Part shown: positions 7,976-15,668 of the stretch, one piece after another
How the letters are laid out: each line of letters starts with the position of its first letter
How positions within the stretch are numbered: the first letter of the stretch is position 1
IMG/VR virus record: IMGVR_UViG_3300036652_001649
Span: 1-47,387 of that record
Direction: 5' to 3' (one strand)
DNA length: 47,387 nt
DNA from: a virus
Program-made: the position numbers and the translations under genes
Notes under the pieces: generated by a model
Told to the model about the DNA's origin: nothing
Databases searched by the model: none
The model's input: only the letters and a program-made list of their open reading frames with translations

Positions 7976-8215
7976 ATGACCAACAACACCACTCTCCGTC
8001 TCGGACAGCCCGTCACCTACACCGACAGCCGCGGCTACCAGAAGGCTGCCTTCGTGGTCGGCACCAGCGACTCGGTCCAGCCGGGCCACGACCTGCCCGT
8101 GCCCGATGAGGGCCACGCGCACCTCGCCATCTTCTCCCCGACCGGTGCGGTCTACGCCCGGCACAACATCCCGGAGGCCGTGGACGCCTTCTCCACTCAG
8201 GCCTACACGGTCTGA
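7976..8215 (+). CDS. Small hypothetical protein under its own promoter
   Basis: 79 aa, beta-rich (LRLGQPVTYTDSRGYQKAAFVVGTSDSV ... GHAHLAIFSPTGAVYARHNIP). Excellent ribosome-binding site (gaggaggacacc). It forms a monocistronic unit between the promoter at 7908 and the hairpin at 8227, suggesting higher or separately timed expression. No family recognised. Confidence 0.8.
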   Translation: MTNNTTLRLGQPVTYTDSRGYQKAAFVVGTSDSVQPGHDLPVPDEGHAHLAIFSPTGAVYARHNIPEAVDAFSTQAYTV

Positions 8216-8226
8216 GTCCCCAGGCC

Positions 8227-8262
8227 AGCCGCACCCCGCCCCTCGTCCGGCCGGGTGCGGCT
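8227..8262 (+). terminator. Terminator-like hairpin
   Basis: 10-bp stem AGCCGCACCC (8227-8236) with GGGTGCGGCT (8253-8262), followed by TTCC. Lies right after the 7976 gene. The T-tract is short, so termination may be partial. Confidence 0.65.
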
Positions 8263-8286
8263 TTCCTATCTACAGGAGCAACCACC

Positions 8287-8766
8287 ATGACTCGCCTCGC
8301 ACTCATCGACATCGATGGCGTCTTAGCCAACGACTCGCACCGCACGCCGCACGCCATCCTCCGGGAGTGGGCCGAGTACTTCGACCCCGAACGGATGCTG
8401 GCTGACACCGTGTGGCCCGAGGGGCGTGCCCTGGTCCAGCGCTTGTGGCTGAGGAGAACGGAGATTGCCTACCTCACTGGGCGTCGGGAGGACCGGCGCG
8501 ATGTCACAGAGCGGTGGCTGATCAACAACCGCTTCCCCTACGGTCAGTTGTACATGCGCCACCCCGACATGAAGATGCGCCTGGCTGAACTGAAGGCCTC
8601 GATCATCCGGGACATCAAGCAGGCAACACCGACTCTGGACATCGTCCTCTACGACGACGACCCTGAGGTCATCCGTACCGTCCGTGAGGAGTTCGGGGAC
8701 GACACCGCGGTGCACTGCACCTGGTACGTCAAGCCGGACGAACTCATCCGCCGCGCTTCCGCGTGA
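8287..8766 (+). CDS. HAD-family phosphatase, polynucleotide kinase 3'-phosphatase-like
   Basis: 159 aa. HAD motif I is DIDGV (8-12), motif II is YLTGR (62-66), a conserved Lys lies in LKASII (about 104), and motif III is YDDDPEVI (122-129). The arrangement matches the 3'-phosphatase half of T4-type polynucleotide kinases and related phage phosphatases, so it probably trims 3'-phosphates from nucleic acid ends or acts on nucleotides. No kinase P-loop domain is present. The gene contains a rare TTA codon at 8323. Confidence 0.8.
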   Translation: MTRLALIDIDGVLANDSHRTPHAILREWAEYFDPERMLADTVWPEGRALVQRLWLRRTEIAYLTGRREDRRDVTERWLINNRFPYGQLYMRHPDMKMRLAELKASIIRDIKQATPTLDIVLYDDDPEVIRTVREEFGDDTAVHCTWYVKPDELIRRASA

Positions 8767-8777
8767 GGAGGTGAATG

Positions 8778-8972
8778 ATGGACATTGCAATCTCAACCTC
8801 GCTCACCATCGTCTTCGTGGCGTTCTGCGCGATGCTGGTCGCAGGCTGCGTCTGGGTCGTCGTCGTGATCGTCACGGCCATCCGGAAGCGTCTCGGCCGG
8901 GTCGCCCCGGTCGCCCCTGGTCGGCACCACCTGGACGTGGCATGCGATCCGGTACAGGACTTGACGGAGTAA
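8778..8972 (+). CDS. Small single-span membrane protein
   Basis: 64 aa with one transmembrane helix (LTIVFVAFCAMLVAGCVWVV) followed by a basic stretch (RKRLGR) and a short tail, so probably N-out. ATGs at 8775 and 8778 are both possible; the second has better spacing from AGGAGG. Function unknown. Confidence 0.72.
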   Translation: MDIAISTSLTIVFVAFCAMLVAGCVWVVVVIVTAIRKRLGRVAPVAPGRHHLDVACDPVQDLTE

Positions 8973-8989
8973 CCCGTCGCATATATAGT
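8961..8989 (+). promoter_or_regulatory. Promoter upstream of the clamp-loader genes
   Basis: TTGACG (8961-8966), 17-bp spacer, TATAGT (8984-8989). It overlaps the end of the membrane-protein gene and drives a leader of about 125 nt. Confidence 0.7.
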
Positions 8990-9066
8990 TGCCTCAACGT
9001 CGCGAGCCGTGGATCCCCCTCCACCGACCCGATGTCCAGGCAGCGATTCTTCACTCTCGCTGCTAC

Positions 9067-9102
9067 GGAGCGGCGGGCTCTTCCCCAGTAGCCCGCCGCT
9101 CC
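9067..9102 (+). promoter_or_regulatory. Leader hairpin before the clamp-loader gene
   Basis: Perfect 13-bp stem (9067-9079 with 9090-9102), 10-nt loop, no T-tract. It lies 20 nt before the start of the delta'-like gene, whose site is ggagac. A 19-codon ORF (9032-9091) ends inside the loop and stem, as an attenuation leader peptide would, but has no clear ribosome-binding site. Confidence 0.5.
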
Positions 9103-9121
9103 CCCTGTCACTGGAGACAAA

Positions 9122-9919
9122 ATGGAAATCTTCGGACACACCGCCATCGTCAACTCTCTACGCAACGAACTCCCAGCAGTCTCCCTCTTCGTCGGCCCGC
9201 GCTCTATAGGCAAGTGGACCTGCGCTGAGGTCATCGCCAAGCACCACGGCATCACGCACGTCCTCGAAGTGCCCCGGCTCAACGTTGAGACGGCACGAGC
9301 GCTGGCCAGCCACAGCCAGGTGGCCACACCGGACGGCAAGGCGCTGGCCATCGTCCGCCTCGGGGACTACACCGAGGAGCGGGCGCCGCAGAACATCCTG
9401 CTGAAGTCTCTAGAGGAGCCCGCCGAGGGCCACCACTTCATCCTCATCTCCCATGACCTGGTCGCGGAGACCGTCGCCTCTCGCGCGACCCGCTTCGAGT
9501 TCGGCTACCTGTCGGTGGCGTCCATCGAGCACGCGCTCCGCCAGCGTGGGCTGCCCGAGCACGAGGTGACACAGTTCGCGCGCCAGTGCCACGGCCGGGT
9601 CGGGGATGCCCTGCACATGGCCGATCTTTTGCAGAAGAAGGCCCTGGTGATCACGGCCATGCGGGCTATCCAAGAACATGATTCCGAATCTCTAGCCCGG
9701 TGCGCCGATGCCTGGACTCCTGCACACACAGAAACGGCGGTGGCATGGTGTTACGAAGCGATCATCGGGAGGGACAAGTCCCGCCTGTTCAGCAAGGCGG
9801 AATTGGGCGACATGTCCAGGAAGACAGCGACTCGTATCCTGATCGCCCTACGCGACACGCATCGGCCCCGGCTGGTGGTGAGGGGCTCGCTGCAATCCGT
9901 CCTGTCGGCAATGGGCTGA
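9122..9919 (+). CDS. Clamp-loader delta'-like AAA+ subunit (HolB/DnaX family)
   Basis: 265 aa. The P-loop GPRSIGKW (25-32) lies at the end of an N-terminal strand (SLFVGP), and the characteristic NILLKSLEEPAEGHHFILISHD segment (about 92-112) followed by SRATRFEF matches the sensor-1 region of delta'/gamma subunits. The zinc module of bacterial DnaX is absent. It probably forms a clamp loader with the delta-like protein at 10487. No sliding-clamp gene is evident in the window. Confidence 0.8.
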   Translation: MEIFGHTAIVNSLRNELPAVSLFVGPRSIGKWTCAEVIAKHHGITHVLEVPRLNVETARALASHSQVATPDGKALAIVRLGDYTEERAPQNILLKSLEEPAEGHHFILISHDLVAETVASRATRFEFGYLSVASIEHALRQRGLPEHEVTQFARQCHGRVGDALHMADLLQKKALVITAMRAIQEHDSESLARCADAWTPAHTETAVAWCYEAIIGRDKSRLFSKAELGDMSRKTATRILIALRDTHRPRLVVRGSLQSVLSAMG

Positions 9920-10062
9920 CCAAGGCGCACATCGGGATCATCACCCTGTGGTGTCCCGTGTGTCAGGAGGATGGCGTAGCCTATTCAGTCATGGTGGCGA
10001 ACGCCTGGATCCGACACCACGACAACCTTCACGCTCTAGAGGACTCCGATGTATCCCGATGA
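9916..10062 (+). CDS. Small zinc-finger-like protein (start uncertain)
   Basis: About 48 aa with C-x2-C (LWCPVCQEDG) and a downstream H-x-x-N-x-H cluster (RHHDNLH), suggesting one zinc site. The frame overlaps the delta' stop and ends after the next ATG. No ATG, GTG or TTG lies upstream of the CPVC pair; the best candidate is CTG at 9916 in a CTGA overlap. A frameshift product from the delta' gene is the alternative. Confidence 0.45.
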   Translation: MTKAHIGIITLWCPVCQEDGVAYSVMVANAWIRHHDNLHALEDSDVSR

Positions 10063-10297
10063 CCTGACCGACATGACTGGGATGCAGGTCATCCTCAGTG
10101 AAGCCGTGGGGCGTGACAACGCCATCGTGATGGAGGGTGAACCGTGGTTCAACGCCAAGGTCGCCATGCACCCGCTGGACTTCTACGAGATGGGTACTCC
10201 TCCCGGATCGCTGAAGCGACTGGAGAAGGGGCTCGACTACCTGCTCGCTGAGGCCAACCGGCAACTGGATCAACTGGAGGCCCGCCTTGCTGCCTGA
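10049..10297 (+). CDS. Small helical hypothetical protein
   Basis: 82 aa. The C-terminal half is a likely coiled coil (LKRLEKGLDYLLAEANRQLDQLEARLAA). Overlaps genes on both sides (14 bp and 11 bp), typical of this operon. No family recognised. Confidence 0.68.
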   Translation: MYPDDLTDMTGMQVILSEAVGRDNAIVMEGEPWFNAKVAMHPLDFYEMGTPPGSLKRLEKGLDYLLAEANRQLDQLEARLAA

Positions 10298-10487
10298 GAA
10301 CCATGAGTACGAAGTGCTCCGCCTGCTGGTGGTCTCCTACCCCTCCACCTGCATCGCGGATGACCGGCACCGCATCCGTCCGGGCGACAAGGCTGCCCGG
10401 CTCCAGCGTGCGGACAACCCCATGTGGCCGGTGCCTGGGCTGGTCTGCTACAAGTGCGCCAAGGGCATGCGTAGGGCGGTTGCCTGA
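10287..10487 (+). CDS. Small putative zinc-binding protein
   Basis: 66 aa, TTG start overlapping the previous gene. It contains STCIADDRHRIRPGDKAARLQ followed by GLVCYKCAKGM, so one Cys plus a C-x2-C pair with a His could hold zinc. The stop overlaps the ATG of the delta-like gene. Confidence 0.62.
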   Translation: MLPENHEYEVLRLLVVSYPSTCIADDRHRIRPGDKAARLQRADNPMWPVPGLVCYKCAKGMRRAVA

Positions 10488-11467
10488 TGTCCACGTTTTC
10501 GGCCTGGTGGAAGGCCTACCAGGATGGCAAGGGCATCCGGCAGATCACTTACGTCTGCGGCACCGAGAAGATCCTGGTGGATGAGGTGGTCGGTGGCATC
10601 CAGCGCTCGGTGGCCGACGCATGGGGATCCATGAACCTGGCGGTCACCGAGACCAATCAGCGGGAAATCTGGGAGATGCTGGACCGGCGTCCGATGTTCT
10701 ACACCAACGCACTCACCGTGCTCTACCACGCGCAGGAACTCCAGGACACCCAGCGGCTGTGGGAGTGGTGGAAGAACAAGAAGTACAACCCGCACCACTA
10801 TCTAATTCTTGTTTCTGATCTGGACGCCGCGCCCCGCCAGCAGGTCGGTGACCCGAAGGAGCACAAGACCGAGGTCGTCCCCCACCTGCGCTTCGGTGCC
10901 GCGGGCTGGCTCATCGAGTGCAAGCCCTTCACTCAAGCCACCACGTCCACCGCCGTCCAGTGGGTGCGCTCGAAGGTGGAGATGACCGACGCCGTCGCCG
11001 GGCACCTGCTCAACCGTGCCGATGGTGACCTCCGGCTGGTGCGGGACGCGACCCAGAAACTCAAGGTGTTCCCTGGCACCATCACCCAGAGTGTGATCAA
11101 CGACCTCTTCACCGCCGTGCCCCGTGACTCCTTCGTGGATGCCCTGCTCGCCCTCGACAAGAAGACTGCCCTCGCCGCGCTGGAGCGCCTGCCCACCGAG
11201 GACTACTCCAGGACGCTGGGCATGCTGGACTCGTCTCTAGAACTGGCGGGGACGGTCCATGACTTCGAGACGAACAACAAGCCGAGGCTCGAACTGATCA
11301 AGGCGGCAGGCAAGAAGGCTTGGCTGCTGCCGGAGGTGGAGAAGGTCGCGAAGCACTACGACCTGAAGCGGCGCAACCGGACGCGGCAACTGCTGCTCAT
11401 GGCCGACGAAGCCCTCCAGGGTGGCGAGACCACGGGAGTGTTCGAGTCGCTGGTGGCGCTGTGGTAA
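10487..11467 (+). CDS. Clamp-loader delta-like subunit (HolA family)
   Basis: 326 aa, close to HolA length. The N-terminal region (ITYVCGTEKILVDEVVGGI) has the position of the delta G-x-E motif without a functional P-loop. A central DGDLRLVRDATQKLKVFPG stretch resembles the NxDL...E(I/L)-KL signature of delta. The C-terminal third is helical. It would open the sliding clamp together with the delta'-like subunit. Assignment is from motif spacing and from pairing with the 9122 gene. An AATTCTTGTT motif variant lies at 10804. Confidence 0.7.
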   Translation: MSTFSAWWKAYQDGKGIRQITYVCGTEKILVDEVVGGIQRSVADAWGSMNLAVTETNQREIWEMLDRRPMFYTNALTVLYHAQELQDTQRLWEWWKNKKYNPHHYLILVSDLDAAPRQQVGDPKEHKTEVVPHLRFGAAGWLIECKPFTQATTSTAVQWVRSKVEMTDAVAGHLLNRADGDLRLVRDATQKLKVFPGTITQSVINDLFTAVPRDSFVDALLALDKKTALAALERLPTEDYSRTLGMLDSSLELAGTVHDFETNNKPRLELIKAAGKKAWLLPEVEKVAKHYDLKRRNRTRQLLLMADEALQGGETTGVFESLVALW

Positions 11468-11673
11468 AGCGCGCCCGCAACTACCGGCTCGGCAAGTGGG
11501 GGTACCGAGGGGTGCGCTACCACGAGCACTCGGACCTGTTCCAAGCCCGGTGCTGTGGTGAGGAGACCTACCACGAGGAGCCCGAGGACGCCGCCCGCGC
11601 GTACGATGCCATGGCCAAGAGGCACTTCGGTGACTCCGCCATCCTGAACTTCCCGGAGGAGACCGATGACTAG
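11461..11673 (+). CDS. Stand-alone AP2/ERF-type DNA-binding domain
   Basis: 70 aa, GTG start overlapping the delta stop. The pattern YRGVR (15-19), then FQARCCGEETYHEEPEDAARAYD (27-49), then DSAILNFP (58-65) is the three-strand plus helix AP2 signature. In phages AP2 domains are usually attached to HNH homing endonucleases; here no nuclease part is attached and the protein ends right after the domain. It should bind DNA, perhaps as a regulator or a nuclease remnant. The stop overlaps the polymerase start. Confidence 0.82.
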   Translation: MVKRARNYRLGKWGYRGVRYHEHSDLFQARCCGEETYHEEPEDAARAYDAMAKRHFGDSAILNFPEETDD

Positions 11674-14056
11674 GAACTACGCGGCGATTCGGTCAGCCGA
11701 AAAGTTTGAGGCCTTCGTGCAGCGCCTTCTCGAAGAGGGCAAGCCGTTCGGGTTCGACATCGAATCCGGCTACTCCGGTCCAGACCTGGCAGGAGCAGCG
11801 CTGCTGCCCTTCCATCCCCGCTGGATCATGACGGGGTTCTCCTTCACGAACAGTGTCGAATGGGGCCGTTACGTCCCGGTCGCCCATGACACCGGGCAGA
11901 ACGTAGACGACCCCCGGCGCACGGCGGCGGCGTTGTGGCGGCTCTTGCAGAGCGGTAAGGGTGTGGCGCATAACGCTTCCTTTGAATTGTTGGGGCTGTC
12001 GCGGTGGTTCCGAGACATGCTCTCGGATGATCCTGAACTCGGCCTGGAAGTACACAAGTCGAAGGGCACGTTCCCGATCTACAGCGACACGCTCATCGAG
12101 GCCTACTGCACCGGGCTGTTCGCTCCGCAGAACACTGGCGGCCCCGGCATCGGCCTGAAGGGGCTGACCAAGTTCGTCTTCGACCACCAGATGGTGGAGT
12201 TCAAGAGTTTGTTCGACAAGTATACGACGAAGGTGAGGTTCAACTCTCTACCGCCCGAGGGTGTCAACGTCGAATACGCCTGCGAAGACAGTGTGTGGTG
12301 CCTGGCCCTGCACCTGAAGCACTACCCGCTGGTGAAGGACTCGTTCATCTTCAAGACCGAGATGCAGTTGCAGCCGGTGCTGACCGAGATGGAGATGGAA
12401 GGCCTGCTTCTCGACTGGGGGAAGATCCACGAGAAGACTGAGGAGGTGCAGCACTTCCGCGACAGGATGAACGAGGAAATCATGGCCAACCTCTCCGAGC
12501 GGATGGGCGAGGTCATCAACTTCAACCTGGCCTCCACCAAGGAACTCGGAAATCTTCTTTTCGAACGGCTCGGCCTGCCGATCAAGAACCGTAGCGAGAA
12601 GACCGGCGCCGCATCCACGAGCGAGAAGGCGCTGCACGCCATCGCCCAGCGGGATCCCGTCGTCGCTCGCGTCCTGGAGTACCGCGAGGTCAACAAACTC
12701 CTTGGCTCCTACCTCCGCAAGTACGACACCGAACTCAACTACTGCGACTGTGGCCGAGCCCACCCGAACCACAAGCAGACGGGGGCAGCGACCGGCCGCA
12801 TGTCGGTGGACCAGGTCTCGTATCAGCAGTGGCCGAAGCCGTACCACTACGAACTTGGTGACGGCACGACCTTCGACCTGAACTTCCGCGACCTGCTCAT
12901 CTCCCCGAAGGAGTACCGCATCGTCGGCTACGACTTCAGTCAGGTGGAGTTGCGTGTGCTCGCAGGGCTGGCCAACGAGACGGCTCTACTCAAGGCCTTC
13001 GCGGACGGCACCGACATCCACAAGGCCACGGCCAGCCAGATGATGGGCATCCCGCTCGACCAGGTCACGAAGAAGCAGCGCGCCCAGGGCAAGACGCTGA
13101 ACTTCGCGGTGGTCTACGGCTCCGGGCCCGCGAACATCGCTGAACTGCTGACCACCCCCGATGCCCCGGTCACCACCGAGGACGCTCAGGAACTCCTCTC
13201 GAAGTACTTCGCCGCCTTCTCCAACCTCAAGGGCTGGATGGATGAGCAGGTGGAGTTCGGGCGCAAGAACAAGTACGTGCTCACACCGTTCGGCCGTCGC
13301 TTCACCATCTGGGAGTACGACTCCCACAACGGCTGGATCGTCAGCAAGGGTGACCGCATGTGCGTGAACGCCCCGGTGCAGGGCGGCGCTGCGGATTACA
13401 TGAAGATCGGCATGGTGCGGGCGCAGCGGGCGATCAAGAAGGCCGGGCTCCAGGAGAAGATCCGCCTGGTGATGACAGTGCACGACGCCCTGGAGTTCTA
13501 CGTGCACGAGTCGGTCAGCACGCAGGAGGTCATCGATCTGATCACGCCGCAGGTGTCGTTCAAGGTGAAGCACCTGCCGAACCTGCCGGAGATTCTGGCC
13601 GAATGGCACGAGGGTCCGACGTGGGGCAGCGTGGTGGATGTGCTGCTCGACGCTGAGAAGCACGTCACCGGCTATGAACTGGATGGGGTGGAGGGGATCT
13701 TCGAGACGTGGCAGGAAGTGCTGGCGGCTACCACCGCCGAGCCTGATCCGGTGACCGAGCCCGAGGAGGAACAGGGAAGTCCCATCCCGGTAGAGTCACA
13801 TGTCTCTGGATACACCATCTCGATCCCGCGGATGCCTGATGAGCAGCAACTGACATCGTTCCTCGCTTTCATGAATGAACACCCCGGGTCTCATCCGGTG
13901 GTCGTTGCGAGTCCTGCTGGCAACATCACCATGGAGACGAGACATACGCTGCCACCGTTTGCTGTGACTCAGATCAGTATTCTTCTCGGCGGCGCATCGG
14001 TCACTGAGACCAGGGAGAACTCGCTTGAAAATCTTGTTCGGGAGTTGGAACTGTGA
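11666..14056 (+). CDS. Family A (Pol I-type) DNA polymerase with extra C-terminal domain
   Basis: 796 aa. An N-terminal 3'-5' exonuclease (FGFDIESG, D31/E33) precedes a polymerase core: motif A YDFSQVELR (D423), the O-helix RAQGKTLNFAVVYG (about 473-486) and motif C TVHDALEF (H606/D607). No 5'-3' exonuclease domain. This is the likely replicative enzyme. After the polymerase core (about residue 650) comes an acidic linker, then about 75 residues (SGYTISIPRMPDEQQLTSFLAFM..., about 712-780) resembling the C-terminal domain of Pol III alpha subunits. Motif copies AAATCTTCTT (12550) and AAATCTTGTT (14029) fall within codons NLLF and NLVR. Confidence 0.93.
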   Translation: MTRNYAAIRSAEKFEAFVQRLLEEGKPFGFDIESGYSGPDLAGAALLPFHPRWIMTGFSFTNSVEWGRYVPVAHDTGQNVDDPRRTAAALWRLLQSGKGVAHNASFELLGLSRWFRDMLSDDPELGLEVHKSKGTFPIYSDTLIEAYCTGLFAPQNTGGPGIGLKGLTKFVFDHQMVEFKSLFDKYTTKVRFNSLPPEGVNVEYACEDSVWCLALHLKHYPLVKDSFIFKTEMQLQPVLTEMEMEGLLLDWGKIHEKTEEVQHFRDRMNEEIMANLSERMGEVINFNLASTKELGNLLFERLGLPIKNRSEKTGAASTSEKALHAIAQRDPVVARVLEYREVNKLLGSYLRKYDTELNYCDCGRAHPNHKQTGAATGRMSVDQVSYQQWPKPYHYELGDGTTFDLNFRDLLISPKEYRIVGYDFSQVELRVLAGLANETALLKAFADGTDIHKATASQMMGIPLDQVTKKQRAQGKTLNFAVVYGSGPANIAELLTTPDAPVTTEDAQELLSKYFAAFSNLKGWMDEQVEFGRKNKYVLTPFGRRFTIWEYDSHNGWIVSKGDRMCVNAPVQGGAADYMKIGMVRAQRAIKKAGLQEKIRLVMTVHDALEFYVHESVSTQEVIDLITPQVSFKVKHLPNLPEILAEWHEGPTWGSVVDVLLDAEKHVTGYELDGVEGIFETWQEVLAATTAEPDPVTEPEEEQGSPIPVESHVSGYTISIPRMPDEQQLTSFLAFMNEHPGSHPVVVASPAGNITMETRHTLPPFAVTQISILLGGASVTETRENSLENLVRELEL

Positions 14057-14586
14057 TCCCTGAACTGGAGAAGTACGACACCCCGCTCGCCGGGGTGGAG
14101 CAGCGGATGACCGGCTGGGTGGAGGAGGCGCTGGAACTCCGGCACGGCGCAGCCGAGGATCCGGACGGCACCCTCGACGGCATCCTCTTGGTGATCTTTC
14201 CCGATGAGGTGATCCACGCCTTGCAACGGGTGCGCGCCCGTTCCGACCGGGTCGATGGGCTGCTGGCCAACATCACCCGCGCCCGAGGCAGGCTCCGTCG
14301 CATGCAGGCCAACGCCAAGTTCGAAGCCGAGCGTGCCTACGCTGAGGCAGCCAGCCGGGGGCTCACCCACCGGGTGGACTTCTCCTCCGCCAAGGAGCGG
14401 GACAGCAACGCCCGGCTGGATTCTTTTGAACAGGAACGCGTCGCTCACCATGCCGCCCAGGCGGTGGCCATGGCGGACGAATGCTACGAGGTCATCCGTG
14501 ACATCTCGTGGCAGTTGAACGGCATGCGCACCGAACTCCGGGCCGTGCTGAACGCCCTCCAGATGGAGTCCAGTTTGGAGCGGTAA
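14053..14586 (+). CDS. Coiled-coil hypothetical protein next to polymerase
   Basis: 177 aa, GTG start overlapping the polymerase stop. Almost entirely helical: repeated Arg/Glu/Ala stretches (ITRARGRLRRMQANAKFEAERAYAEA) and a conserved-looking RVDFSSAKERDSNARLDSFEQE. Located between polymerase and SSB, so a replication or recombination accessory role is inferred from position. No family recognised. Confidence 0.75.
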   Translation: MIPELEKYDTPLAGVEQRMTGWVEEALELRHGAAEDPDGTLDGILLVIFPDEVIHALQRVRARSDRVDGLLANITRARGRLRRMQANAKFEAERAYAEAASRGLTHRVDFSSAKERDSNARLDSFEQERVAHHAAQAVAMADECYEVIRDISWQLNGMRTELRAVLNALQMESSLER

Positions 14587-14590
14587 CCTC

Positions 14591-14646
14591 CTGAGTATTA
14601 CACGGACGTGTGATAGACTCATCCCCGGCATCAGGATCGTGATGCC
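14591..14646 (+). promoter_or_regulatory. Leader of the SSB gene with palindrome and hairpin
   Basis: TAGACT (14614-14619) is a possible -10 box with a weak -35. The 12-bp palindrome ACACG-GA-CGTGT (14600-14611) sits where the spacer would be, as an operator might. A 7-bp hairpin (GGCATCA 14627-14633 with TGATGCC 14640-14646) follows. Together they suggest separate control of the SSB-RuvC-RecA segment. Confidence 0.5.
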
Positions 14647-14672
14647 ACCCACAGAACAAGAAATGAGACGAC

Positions 14673-15668
14673 ATGCCTCGCATCGATTTCGCCCCAGAGT
14701 TCAAGAAGGCGACGACCAACTACGACTTCCCGAAGTTGAAGTTGAAGAAGGATGAGCAGGCCCGCATCCTGATCTACGAAGCGCAGCCGATGATGGAGTT
14801 CGTTCACACCATCCGTGCTCCGAAGGTCATCATGGGCAAGCCCGTGATGGAGACCAAGTCCCGTCGCGATGGCACGCAGTACCAGGACTACCAGATGGAC
14901 TTCCTCTCGAAGCCGATCTGCCTCGGGGACTACAACATCCTCATGGAGAAGGGCAGCGACCCGAAGAACTGCCCCGTCTGCGCTCTAGCGCACGAGTCCA
15001 CCGACATGGCCGCGGCACCGCAGCGTCGGTTCGCCATCCACGTGGTGCGGTACAAGACGAAGCAGGGCACGACGAAGCCCGCCGTCCCCTTCTCGGTGGA
15101 ACTCGTGGTGTGGTCCTTCACGGACAAGACCTACAACAAGATCGAGGAGTTCCGTGAGGAGTGGGGCGACCTGCGCCAGCACGACATCGTTCTGAACTGC
15201 ACCAACGAGCCGTTCCAGTTGTACGACATCAGCATCAGCCCGACGGCTGAGTGGATGCAGGACGAAGAGCGCATGAAGTTGGTGAAGACCACGTTCAAGG
15301 AGAATCAGATCCCCGACCTCTCCATCGCCTGCGGCTCCCGCAAGGAGAAGAAGTGGATCGATGAGGACGTGCAGAAGGTGCGTCAGCGCTGGGTGGAAAT
15401 CTCCGGTGCGCAGACCGAGGCCGCCCCTCCGCTCGGTGACGCCCTGAACGGCCTGTTCAGCAACGTCCAGCCCGGCTCAGCAGCGGCCACCTCACTCGGG
15501 TCCGGTGCACCGGAGCGCGGTGCGGACCCGGAGCCCGCACCGTTCGACAGCAACGCCGTCCTCGGGCTGGGTGAGCCGCACACGGCTTCCACGCCCAGCA
15601 TCACGGTGCCCGTCTCCACCGCGGAGAAGAGCCTGGACGACCTGCTGGCGGACCTGGGCGACGATTGA
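14673..15668 (+). CDS. Single-stranded DNA-binding protein (gp32-like)
   Basis: 331 aa. A central zinc-type motif (CPVCALAHES, about 107-116) within an OB-like region, followed by a low-complexity Pro/Ala/Ser linker and a strongly acidic C-terminal tail (KSLDDLLADLGDD). This layout (basic N-terminus, OB core with metal site, acidic tail that recruits partners) is that of T4 gp32-type SSBs. Located beside polymerase, RuvC and RecA. It would coat ssDNA at the fork and load partners through the tail. Confidence 0.78.
   Translation: MPRIDFAPEFKKATTNYDFPKLKLKKDEQARILIYEAQPMMEFVHTIRAPKVIMGKPVMETKSRRDGTQYQDYQMDFLSKPICLGDYNILMEKGSDPKNCPVCALAHESTDMAAAPQRRFAIHVVRYKTKQGTTKPAVPFSVELVVWSFTDKTYNKIEEFREEWGDLRQHDIVLNCTNEPFQLYDISISPTAEWMQDEERMKLVKTTFKENQIPDLSIACGSRKEKKWIDEDVQKVRQRWVEISGAQTEAAPPLGDALNGLFSNVQPGSAAATSLGSGAPERGADPEPAPFDSNAVLGLGEPHTASTPSITVPVSTAEKSLDDLLADLGDD

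Noticed and set aside
9032-9091. Leader-peptide ORF ending in the 9067 hairpin
   Set aside because: Attractive position but no ribosome-binding site and no run of a regulatory codon.
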